Assembly (NCBI GenBank): GCA_007135015.1
Contig: SLJS01000156.1
Location: 1 to 10,381 of the forward strand
Source: Alcanivorax sp.
GTDB lineage: Bacteria; Pseudomonadota; Gammaproteobacteria; Pseudomonadales; Alcanivoracaceae
Length of the DNA stretch: 10,381 nucleotides
Reading direction: 5' to 3'
The position numbers and the translations under genes were made by a program. Shown one piece after another: positions 1 through 5,882 of the stretch (its first letter is position 1; each line of letters starts with the position of its first letter). The notes beneath the pieces are model-generated. The model did not search any database, had not been told where the DNA came from, and saw only the letters and a program-made list of their open reading frames with translations.

Positions 1-1034
1 AAGCTCAGTGAGCCCCGCCACATGGTGGCCACCCAGTTGAATACCTTCACGCCCGTGGGCACCGACACCAGCATGGTCATGTACATGAAGAACAGCATCC
101 CGGCGACGGGCATCCCTACGGTAAACATGTGGTGGGCCCAGACCACGAACGACACCAGCGCAATGGAGGCGGTGGCGTAGACCATGGAGGCGTAACCGAA
201 CAGCGGCTTGCGCGAAAAGGTCGGCAGGATTGCCGAGATGATCCCGAACGCGGGCAGGATCATGATGTAGACCTCGGGATGCCCGAAGAACCAGAAGATA
301 TGCTGGAACAGCACCGGGTCCCCACCGCCGGCGGCATCAAAGAAGCTGGTGCCAAAATGCCGGTCCGTAAGCATCATGGTCACCGCCCCGGCCAGTACCG
401 GCATCACCGCGATCAGCAGGAAAGCCGTAATCAGCCAGGTCCAGACGAACAGCGGCATCTTCATCAGCGTCATGCCCGGCGCGCGCAGGTTGAGCACCGT
501 GACGATCACATTGATCGCGCCCATGATCGAGGAGATCCCCATCATGTGTACCGAGAGAATGAAAAAGTCCGTCGACGCGGGCCCGTAGGTGGTCGACAGT
601 GGCGCATAGAAGGTCCAGCCGAAGTTCGGTGCCGCCGGATTGTCCGGATGGAACATGCTCATCAGCACCGAGCCGATCAGGATCGCGAAGGCGAACGGCA
701 GGATCCAGAAGGACCAGTTATTCATCCGCGGCAGCGCCATGTCCGGCGCGCCGATCATCAGCGGAATCATCCAGTTGGCCAGGCCCACGGTGGCCGGCAT
801 CACGGCACCAAAGACCATGATCAGGCCATGCACGGTGGTCATCTGGTTGAAGAAGTCCGGATCCACCACGTGCATGCCCGGGTACATGAGCTCCGCGCGA
901 ATGACCAGCGCCATGAGCCCGCCGACCAGGAACATGATGAAGCTGAACCACAGATAGAGGGTACCAATGTCCTTGTGGTTGGTGCTGTAGAGCCAGCGCC
1001 GCCAGCCACTCGGGGCGTGATGATCGTGTGCCAT
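1..1034 (-). CDS. ctaD: Cytochrome c oxidase subunit I, partial (C-terminus beyond left edge)
   Basis: Catalytic subunit of the heme-copper terminal oxidase in the inner membrane; it reduces O2 to water at the heme a3/CuB centre and pumps protons. The first 344 codons are visible, roughly two thirds of the usual ~530 residues. Seen residues: H69 in TTVHG (heme a ligand), the D-channel stretch starting at D98 (PDMALPRMNN), the GHPEVY motif at 251-256 with CuB ligand H252, channel glutamate E254 and the cross-linked tyrosine Y256, the CuB pair H301/H302 (AHHMFTVG) and K330 of the K channel (PTGVKVF). Together these place it in the A1 class of heme-copper oxidases. The ATG lies 3 nt after the ctaC stop, with a GGGAGG-type ribosome binding site inside the end of ctaC, so the two are co-transcribed and probably translationally coupled. 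No key residue is missing in the visible part. Confidence 0.97.
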   Translation of the reverse strand, partial: MAHDHHAPSGWRRWLYSTNHKDIGTLYLWFSFIMFLVGGLMALVIRAELMYPGMHVVDPDFFNQMTTVHGLIMVFGAVMPATVGLANWMIPLMIGAPDMALPRMNNWSFWILPFAFAILIGSVLMSMFHPDNPAAPNFGWTFYAPLSTTYGPASTDFFILSVHMMGISSIMGAINVIVTVLNLRAPGMTLMKMPLFVWTWLITAFLLIAVMPVLAGAVTMMLTDRHFGTSFFDAAGGGDPVLFQHIFWFFGHPEVYIMILPAFGIISAILPTFSRKPLFGYASMVYATASIALVSFVVWAHHMFTVGMPVAGMLFFMYMTMLVSVPTGVKVFNWVATMWRGSLS

Positions 1035-1037
1035 GGG

Positions 1038-2270
1038 TTACTGCCCTCCCTCTGTGTTCTCGATGTCCGCGGGCTGAATCAGATCGCCGGTTTCATTGCC
1101 GAAGGCATTGCGCTGGAAGCTGATCACCGCAGCGAGCTCGCGGTCGGAAAGCTGGGCGCCAAAGGCCGGCATGGCAGCTCGCCCGTCTCGGACAATGGAG
1201 ATGTTCTCGTCGATCCGGTCCGGATTGGTCATCAGGTCCGTACCGCGCAGGCTCGGGCCCACGCCACCTCCGCCTTCGCCGCCATGGCAGGCTACGCAGT
1301 GGTTCTGATAGAGCTGCTCACCCTTTGCCAGCGCCTCGTCGAGATCGGCGAAGGGCTCATCGGCAACCTCCTCGGCGGCCTCGGCCTGCTTCTTCGCCAC
1401 CCACTCGCGGAACTCCTCCTGCGAAACCACCTCTACCGCCAGTGGCATGAAGGCATGGCCCCGGCCGCAGAGCTCGGCGCACTGGCCGTAGTAGATGCCG
1501 GTCTGGTCTTCGGGCACTTCGGTCCAGGACTCATTGATGAAGCCGGGAATGGCATCCTTCTTGTACCCGAAATCGGGAACCCAGAAGGAGTGAATCACGT
1601 CATCGGCCGTAATCAGGAAGCGCACCCGCTGGCCGGCGGGAATTACCAGGTTGTTGTCCACTTCCAGCAGATAGTTCTTCGTATCCGGGTTGTCCGCGGT
1701 CAGGGGAATGAAATCCTCGCCCACACGTCCGGCCGCTTCGCCCCGCGGGAAGAGTCCGCCGGGAAGGATTGGCCGCTCGTACTGTTCCCGGGGTGTTTTC
1801 ATCCGCTGTGCAAAGGAAATCCCCAGATCCGGGTCGTCTTCGTAGGAGAGATATTCATAGCTCCAGTACCACTGGTGGCCGGTAACCTTGACGGTTAGCA
1901 CGGAATCGGAGGTGTCTTCCAGGTCGATCAGTACCACCGTGGCCGGCCAGGCCATGAAGATCAGGATCACGAAGGGAATGATGGTCCAGACCACCTCCAG
2001 GCCCAGATGCTCATGGAAGGTGGCGGGCTTGGGCCGTTTGCTGCGCCGGTGGTTGATCATGGACCACATGATCAATCCGAACACCAGCGCAAAGATGGCT
2101 ACACAGACCCAGAGAATGGCCATGTGCAGGTCGTAGATCGTCTCGCTGGAATCCGTCACCCCGGGGCGGAGGTTCTCGGCCGAGCGCTCCGTCCAGTCGG
2201 CGGAGGCAAGGCCGCTTACCGCCAGCGTGGTGAGCGCGGTGACCGCCCGGTGAAACCGTTTTGGCTGCAT
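1038..2270 (-). CDS. ctaC: Cytochrome c oxidase subunit II fused to a cytochrome c domain (caa3-type)
   Basis: Electron-entry subunit of the oxidase: takes electrons from cytochrome c and passes them through CuA to subunit I. The 410-residue protein has a signal peptide (about 1-24, cleavage after ASA), two membrane helices (about 49-70 and 94-115), the aromatic GHQWYWSYEY segment at 131-140, and a periplasmic cupredoxin domain with all CuA ligands: H227, C264, E266, C268, H272, M275. An acidic/Ala-rich linker (about 285-315) leads to a class I cytochrome c domain with heme site C325-V-A-C-H329 and probable axial M367 (AAMPAF). Many proteobacterial subunit II proteins lack this domain; the fusion defines the caa3 type, in which the tethered heme c relays electrons to CuA. 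The start has an AGGGAG ribosome binding site 7 nt upstream. First gene of the ctaC-ctaD unit. Confidence 0.97.
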   Translation of the reverse strand: MQPKRFHRAVTALTTLAVSGLASADWTERSAENLRPGVTDSSETIYDLHMAILWVCVAIFALVFGLIMWSMINHRRSKRPKPATFHEHLGLEVVWTIIPFVILIFMAWPATVVLIDLEDTSDSVLTVKVTGHQWYWSYEYLSYEDDPDLGISFAQRMKTPREQYERPILPGGLFPRGEAAGRVGEDFIPLTADNPDTKNYLLEVDNNLVIPAGQRVRFLITADDVIHSFWVPDFGYKKDAIPGFINESWTEVPEDQTGIYYGQCAELCGRGHAFMPLAVEVVSQEEFREWVAKKQAEAAEEVADEPFADLDEALAKGEQLYQNHCVACHGGEGGGGVGPSLRGTDLMTNPDRIDENISIVRDGRAAMPAFGAQLSDRELAAVISFQRNAFGNETGDLIQPADIENTEGGQ

Positions 2271-2309
2271 GCTCTGGCTCCCTGTTTTCCCCTGCGCCCG
2301 TAGCCGACA

Positions 2310-2338
2310 GGCATACAGTCGCGTGTTATGGCCGTCAG
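2310..2338 (-). promoter_or_regulatory. Candidate sigma-70 promoter for ctaC-ctaD
   Basis: On the minus strand a CTGACG box (2333-2338, 4/6 to TTGACA) is separated by 17 bp from TATGCC (2310-2315, 3/6 to TATAAT). Transcription would begin near 2303, giving a leader of about 33 nt before the ctaC ATG. The spacing is ideal but the -10 box is weak. An alternative -10, CATTAT at 2363-2368, lacks a good -35. Inferred from motif match only. Confidence 0.35.
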
Positions 2339-2573
2339 ACGGCTCCTGGAAAGCAATTCAGGATAATGCGGTGGGTTGCCTTTCTGCTCCAGCGCGCCAG
2401 CCTCCCCGGATGCCTTCGGCGGACACCGGGAAGCAGGCGGCGAAGCTGCACTGCCGGGAGAAACAATCGATCACGCGGACTGCGGCAAGCTGCCCCACTA
2501 CTGCATTCGGGCGGCAACTCTAGTCATTCAGCTCGTTAAAGTCCAGCCGTCATGAACATCCGTTTCGGTCTCT

Positions 2574-2600
2574 TTGAAACCTTGCCGGATATGCTATCCT
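2574..2600 (+). promoter_or_regulatory. Candidate extended -10 promoter for the DUF1820 gene
   Basis: TTGAAA (2574-2579, 5/6 to the -35 consensus) is followed after 15 bp by TATCCT (2595-2600), which is preceded by TG at 2592-2593, giving an extended -10 (TGCTATCCT). The spacer is short for a standard promoter, but an extended -10 tolerates this. It lies 64 bp before the ATG, on the correct strand. Confidence 0.5.
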
Positions 2601-2652
2601 TGCGGTCTTTTCCGGCAGAGAAAGTCTGCCCGCGGGGGAAGGTTCAGCTGCG

Positions 2653-2665
2653 AGGTCCGCTCCCA
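2653..2665 (+). repeat. REP-like fragment over the DUF1820 ribosome binding site and first base of its start codon
   Basis: AGGTCCGCTCCCA at 2653-2665 is identical to 3193-3205 inside the right arm of the REPIN, in the same orientation relative to the plus strand. It contains most of the GAGGT ribosome binding site and ends on the A of the ATG. The rest of the REP unit is not recognisable here, so it is either a decayed copy or a chance match. Confidence 0.35.
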
Positions 2666-3003
2666 TGGCAAAGCCGCGCCAGATCTATCGGGTCATCTTT
2701 CTCAACCAGGGCCAGCTCTACGAAATCTACGCCGCCGGCGTTTTCCAGAGCGAGCTTCAGGGTTTCATCGAGGTCGAGGATTTCCTCTTCGGTGAAAGGG
2801 CACGGGTGGTGGTGGACCCTTCCGAGGAGCGCCTCAAGAACGAGTTCCAGGACGTGCAACGCTCCTTCATCCCCATGCACGCGGTGGTGCGCATAGACGA
2901 GGTGGAAAAGGAAGGAATCGCCAAGATCATGGATGCCGACGGCGCCAGCAATGTGCATGCCTTTCGCCCGGAACAGGGCCCGGGCCCCGGAAACCGGGAG
3001 TGA
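2665..3003 (+). CDS. DUF1820 family protein
   Basis: A 112-residue soluble protein without signal peptide or membrane segment. I recognise the conserved pattern of the DUF1820 family, found widely in gammaproteobacteria: IYRVIFLNQGQLYEIYA at 7-23, FIEVEDFLFGE at 34-44, VVVDPSEERLK at 48-58 and SFIPMHAVVRIDEVEKEG at 67-84. The family has no established biochemical function. Length fits the family; the last ~15 residues (Pro/Gly-rich) are variable. The ATG has a GAGGT ribosome binding site 8 nt upstream; that site and the A of the start codon lie inside a 13-nt stretch identical to part of the REP element at 3193-3205. The gene is monocistronic: both neighbours are on the other strand. Its position beside the oxidase genes may be chance. 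Confidence 0.9.
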   Translation: MAKPRQIYRVIFLNQGQLYEIYAAGVFQSELQGFIEVEDFLFGERARVVVDPSEERLKNEFQDVQRSFIPMHAVVRIDEVEKEGIAKIMDADGASNVHAFRPEQGPGPGNRE

Positions 3004-3314
3004 CGCTTCGGTCAGGCCCCGGCGCGCACTGGCGCGACCGGTGAAGACCTTCGCCCCCTCCGATGCTTCCAAACGCCTGTGCCCGCACGCTTGCTCTCGA
3101 CTATGAGAGTGAAACGAAAGGGGTTTGTGGGAGCGCACCTTGGGGCGCGAAGAATTTGCCACGGCGCCGGAATCCGGGGCCTTCGCGGCCCAAGGTCCGC
3201 TCCCACAGGTGCCAGAAGATCCTTTTGCGACATCATCCTTATACGAGTGGCTTGGTGCGGTATCCGGGTTAACAGGCTGTTGGACCACCTATCACTGGCG
3301 TGCCGCTGGCCTGG
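3004..3314. other. Intergenic region between convergent DUF1820 and solute-binding protein genes
   Basis: 311 bases between the ends of two convergent genes. It holds the REPIN at 3126-3207 and a short palindrome AACAGGCTGTT at 3271-3281 of unknown meaning. No credible gene: the frames that cross it encode different peptides on each strand and have no ribosome binding site. No classical hairpin plus T-run terminator is seen; the REPIN could serve as a bidirectional transcript end, by inference. Confidence 0.6.
3126..3207. repeat. REPIN: inverted pair of REP units
   Basis: Two 27-nt units face each other: left arm 3126-3152, right arm 3181-3207 (read on the minus strand), separated by 28 nt. 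Both begin TGTGGGAGCG and end CGCGAAG; they agree at 25 of 27 positions. Each unit can also fold on itself: GCGC with GCGC in the left arm, GCGG with CCGC in the right. The two differing positions (11 and 20) pair with each other, so the difference is a compensatory swap. This is the layout of REP doublets (REPINs) mobilised by RAYT transposases in Pseudomonas and relatives. No RAYT gene is in the window. Its place between convergent genes is typical. Confidence 0.85.
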
Positions 3315-4100
3315 TCAATGCGCCCGGTGTGAAGCCGGAATCTCGTAGCGGTCGAGAATCTCTTCCAGCTCGCCGCTGTCGCGCAGGCGCTCCAGGCCCC
3401 GGTCAAAAATTTCCAGATAGCGACGCGAGCTCTCCAGCGCGGGGGAACAGGCCACATGGATCGGATGACGCTCCTCCACGGAGCCGGCGGTGCGAAGCAC
3501 GCTGTCGAGACCGGTTTCACGCAACCGCCCGGTCATGATCATGCTGGACTCCACCAGTGCATCCACCCGCCCCGCGAGCAGCAGGCGCAGATTGTTCTCC
3601 AGCGCGTGATTGCCCCGCATGACGGTCAGCCGGGCGCTCTCAGGCGGCTCCCTGATATAGCTGTCCAGGGGTTCGCCGTAGGCGTAGCCGCCGATGACCG
3701 CAATGCGGGTCTCTTCCAGTGAATCCAGGCCCGCATAGCGCCAGGGGCTCTCCATGGCCACGTAGAAGCTCATTTCATCCACGGCGAGGGGGTGCTCGGG
3801 AAAGAGAAGGTCCGGAGCGTCACTGACATAAGCGCCGACCACACAGTCTATCTGGCCGCGAAGGGCCATCTGCAGGCTGCGGCTCCAGGGAAGACGCTGA
3901 TAGTCCAGCTCATGGCCCTCGGCGCCCCAGATACGCTCGAGAATCTCGATGGCAAAGCCCGGCTTCTCGGCGTCGGGTGCGCCATTGACGGGATACCAGT
4001 GGTCCGCGCGCACACTGATCACGTCCGCCACGCCCGCAGGCGTCACGGCGGTCCAGATCGACAGCAAAAAGCAACCGAGAAACTTCGCCATTCTGTTCAT
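3315..4100 (-). CDS. Orphan periplasmic solute-binding protein, SBP family 3
   Basis: A 261-residue secreted protein with a signal peptide (about 1-25, cleavage after GVA) and the pattern of family-3 extracellular solute-binding proteins: RADHWYPVNG at 31-40, PGFAIEILERIW at 47-58, LPWSRSLQMALRGQIDCVVGAY at 70-91, then a second lobe with a VIGGYAYGEPLDSYI segment at 135-149 and LLLAGRVDALVES at 173-185. Such proteins bind amino acids or similar small molecules in the periplasm. No ABC permease or ATPase lies next to it, so its partner and ligand are unknown; related orphan proteins are common in proteobacteria. The ATG at 4098-4100 has a GGGAG ribosome binding site 7 nt upstream; M4 is an alternative start. 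It lies 42 nt downstream of the DUF2909 gene on the same strand and may be co-transcribed with it. Confidence 0.85.
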   Translation of the reverse strand: MNRMAKFLGCFLLSIWTAVTPAGVADVISVRADHWYPVNGAPDAEKPGFAIEILERIWGAEGHELDYQRLPWSRSLQMALRGQIDCVVGAYVSDAPDLLFPEHPLAVDEMSFYVAMESPWRYAGLDSLEETRIAVIGGYAYGEPLDSYIREPPESARLTVMRGNHALENNLRLLLAGRVDALVESSMIMTGRLRETGLDSVLRTAGSVEERHPIHVACSPALESSRRYLEIFDRGLERLRDSGELEEILDRYEIPASHRAH

Positions 4101-4142
4101 GGCGCTGCTCCCGCAGGCACCGGGGCAGAAGCCCCCGAGACT

Positions 4143-4394
4143 TCAGGGGTCTCCGGCCTGCTCGATGGGCTGACCCTGGCGCAGGGTCGGGTTGACATCA
4201 TGGGGCTCGATCCAGCCGAACCACATCGAAACCCAGAGAAAGGCAAAGGCGCCAGCGGACAGCCCCACGCGCCAGCTCAGTGCCCGCGCGGTATGCCCGG
4301 AGCCCTTGCCCCGTACCAGTGAATTGAGTGCCCGGGCGAGCGCAACCACGGCTCCGGCCAGCAGCAAGAGAACAACGATCTTGACCCACAGCAT
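4143..4394 (-). CDS. DUF2909 (twin transmembrane) family protein
   Basis: An 83-residue membrane protein with two predicted helices, about 3-25 and 43-62, joined by a short basic loop (RGKGSGHTARALSWR). The pattern, including ALSWRVGLS and the FGWIEPH ending of helix two, matches the DUF2909 'twin transmembrane' family, which in gammaproteobacteria usually sits in cytochrome oxidase gene clusters next to SURF1. Its function is not established; context suggests a role in oxidase assembly or stability. The tail after residue 65 is hydrophilic and variable. Start ATG has GAGGA 7 nt upstream. It is divergent from SURF1, with 117 nt between them. Confidence 0.85.
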   Translation of the reverse strand: MLWVKIVVLLLLAGAVVALARALNSLVRGKGSGHTARALSWRVGLSAGAFAFLWVSMWFGWIEPHDVNPTLRQGQPIEQAGDP

Positions 4395-4455
4395 GACGAC
4401 ATCCTCAAGGCGGGCCGGCGGGACTGCTCCCTGCCGGCACTGCTGGCGGAGGCTG

Positions 4456-4483
4456 CTGAAAGCCTCGCCCGCTCCTGTACAAT
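4456..4483 (+). promoter_or_regulatory. Candidate promoter for the SURF1-ctaA-ctaB operon
   Basis: CTGAAA (4456-4461, 4/6) and TACAAT (4478-4483, 5/6 to TATAAT) are 16 bp apart. Transcription would start around 4490, giving a ~22-nt leader with a TAAGGG ribosome binding site (4497-4502) 9 nt before the SURF1 ATG. The three downstream genes follow with gaps of 6 nt or overlap, so this promoter could serve all four. Confidence 0.5.
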
Positions 4484-4492
4484 GGCGCGCCC

Positions 4493-4498
4493 ATTATA
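4493..4498 (-). promoter_or_regulatory. Candidate -10 box for the DUF2909/solute-binding protein unit
   Basis: The minus strand reads a perfect TATAAT here, 99 nt before the DUF2909 ATG. No good -35 box is found at 16-18 bp spacing (it would fall in the first SURF1 codons), so the call rests on the -10 alone. It faces the plus-strand -10 at 4478-4483, with the palindrome GGCGCGCC (4484-4491) between them. Confidence 0.3.
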
Positions 4499-4511
4499 AG
4501 GGCCCGCACCC

Positions 4512-5258
4512 ATGACTGCACGTCGTTTCCGGCCCGGCCGGGCCGCCACACTGGCCACCCTGCTGGTCGCCATGGTCTGTTCCGGACTCGGCTGGTGGCA
4601 GCTGTCCCGCGCCGAGGCCCGGGAGGAACTGGCCGCCCGCCAGGCGGAACTGGCCGGACAGCCACCCCGACCGCTGGAGGAGCTTCTGGACAAGCCGGAC
4701 CCGCAACTGGTGCCGGTACTCGCGCGTGGCGAGTTCGACAACGAGCACAGCATCCTGCTGGACAACCGCATGCTCGAAGGCGTGGCCGGTTACCATGTGC
4801 TGACCCCCCTGGTCACGGAGAGCGGGCATCACGTGCTGGTCAACCGGGGCTGGATGCCCCGGGGCCGGGACCGGGCCAGGCTGCCGGAGATTCCCGGGAT
4901 CGAAGGCGTCACGGAAGTCGTCGGCCACGCCCACCGCTACAGCCCGCGTACGCTGGTGCTGGCCGAGGACGACCTGAGATCCCCCTCCTGGCCGCTGCGG
5001 GTCCAGCGGGTGAATATGCAAGCACTTTCGGAGGTTCTTGGGGTAGAATTGGCGCCCTTCGAGATTCGCGTTCATCCGGAATTTCCCCTGGAGGCCGGGG
5101 AGCAGTTTCCCCGCGTCTGGCGGGATGCGCGCATGACGCCGGACCGGCACCGGGCCTATGCCCTGCAATGGTTCGGACTGGCCGTGGCGGTGGTGGTCAT
5201 TTTCCTGGTCGCCAGCTTCCGCGCGCCGGAAGCCGGTGACGGACATCCGGACAGCTGA
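4512..5258 (+). CDS. SURF1 family cytochrome oxidase assembly protein
   Basis: Inner-membrane assembly factor for aa3-type cytochrome oxidase; SURF1 proteins bind heme A and aid its insertion into subunit I. The 248-residue product has the family layout: an N-terminal helix (about 11-30) ending in GLGWWQLSRAE, a large periplasmic domain with LLDNRMLEGVAGYHVLTPL at 82-100 and VLVNRGWMPRG at 108-118, and a C-terminal helix (about 219-237) preceded by HRAYALQWFGLA at 213-224. Length matches the family. The ATG at 4512 has TAAGGG 9 nt upstream and a promoter candidate just before it. First gene of the heme A synthesis/assembly operon; the next gene starts 6 nt after its stop. Confidence 0.95.
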   Translation: MTARRFRPGRAATLATLLVAMVCSGLGWWQLSRAEAREELAARQAELAGQPPRPLEELLDKPDPQLVPVLARGEFDNEHSILLDNRMLEGVAGYHVLTPLVTESGHHVLVNRGWMPRGRDRARLPEIPGIEGVTEVVGHAHRYSPRTLVLAEDDLRSPSWPLRVQRVNMQALSEVLGVELAPFEIRVHPEFPLEAGEQFPRVWRDARMTPDRHRAYALQWFGLAVAVVVIFLVASFRAPEAGDGHPDS

Positions 5259-5264
5259 GAGACC

Positions 5265-5876
5265 ATGACGCAACGTACCCGAACACTGCTGAACCTGATG
5301 CTGATTCCCGGCGTCTTCGTCCTGTTCTTCGTCGGTGCGCGGCTGTTTGTCGATCTGGAAGAGCTGCCGCGCAGCAACCAGGGTTCGATGATCCTGCCCC
5401 ACGTGCAGTTGTCGGAGCTTTCGCTGCGCGGCCCGGACGGCGAGCCCTGGACCGACGAAGACAGCCGGGGGAAATGGAACCTGGTGTACGTGGCGGACGG
5501 GTCCTGCGAACTCGCCTGCAAGAACGCTCTCTGGTACCAGATGCGCCAGCAGCAACGCGCCCTGGACCGGGATGCCCCGCGCGTGCGGCGCGTCATCATC
5601 CATACTGCGGAGCCCGACGAATCGCTGCGCGGCTTTCTGGACAACGAAGCCGCCGGAACCCTGGAGCTGCGGGGCAGCCCGCAAACGCTGGAGGCGGCCA
5701 TGCAGGACAGGGAAGACTCGCCGGAACGGGTAACCGGAAAGCTGTTCATCATGAGCCCGGACGGCATGCTGATCCTGTGGTATCCGACCCACGCGGGACG
5801 GGAGGACACTCTGGAAGAGGCACAACGGATTCACGATGATCTCACTCATCTTCTCAAGGGCTCACTGAGCGGATAA
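5265..5876 (+). CDS. SCO-like membrane-anchored thioredoxin-fold protein, cytochrome oxidase locus
   Basis: A 203-residue protein with one N-terminal membrane anchor (about 8-28) and a periplasmic domain that resembles SCO1/SenC and thioredoxins: WNLVYVADGSCELACKNALWYQ at 71-92 carries a C81-x3-C85 motif, and GKLFIMSPDGMLILWYP at 158-174 matches the late strand region (YLIDPDG in SCO). The same gene lies between SURF1 and ctaA in Pseudomonas-type oxidase clusters. SCO proteins deliver copper to CuA using CxxxC plus a distal histidine; by my alignment that histidine position is occupied by valine (about V156), so copper binding by the classic triad is doubtful and a thiol-reducing role is possible. 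Tightly coupled: 6 nt after SURF1 and 6 nt before ctaA. Confidence 0.8.
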   Translation: MTQRTRTLLNLMLIPGVFVLFFVGARLFVDLEELPRSNQGSMILPHVQLSELSLRGPDGEPWTDEDSRGKWNLVYVADGSCELACKNALWYQMRQQQRALDRDAPRVRRVIIHTAEPDESLRGFLDNEAAGTLELRGSPQTLEAAMQDREDSPERVTGKLFIMSPDGMLILWYPTHAGREDTLEEAQRIHDDLTHLLKGSLSG

Positions 5877-5882
5877 CTCCCC

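Larger units (their letters stand above)
2271..2664. other. Divergent intergenic region between ctaC and the DUF1820 gene
   Basis: 394 bases without a convincing gene. It lies between two divergently transcribed genes and therefore should hold both promoters; a candidate for each is listed separately. Short reading frames crossing it (for example 2261-2539) have no ribosome binding site and no recognisable protein. Several GC-rich short inverted repeats occur around 2400-2520, but none is long enough, or followed by a T-run, to call a terminator or structured RNA. Confidence 0.6.

Noticed and set aside
129..1898. Long plus-strand open frame (589 codons) opposite ctaC and ctaD
   Set aside because: It lies antisense to two unmistakable genes, spans their junction, and encodes a His/Arg/Gln-rich then low-information sequence with no recognisable domain. 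GC-rich codon use on the opposite strand explains the lack of stops.
2261..2539. Small plus-strand frame upstream of the DUF1820 gene
   Set aside because: Begins inside ctaC, has no ribosome binding site, and the overlapping frames all give Arg/Ser/Pro-rich sequence typical of non-coding GC-rich DNA.
3004..3060. Possible terminator hairpin after the DUF1820 gene
   Set aside because: GC-rich short inverted matches exist but are imperfect, and no T-run follows.
3271..3281. Palindrome AACAGGCTGTT as an operator or insertion-sequence end
   Set aside because: Only 5-bp arms, no partner copy in the window, no target duplication and no regulator nearby; not distinguishable from chance.
4494..5849. 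Minus-strand open frame of 451 codons opposite SURF1 and the SCO-like gene
   Set aside because: Antisense shadow of two recognised genes, with Pro/Gly/His-rich composition and no domain.
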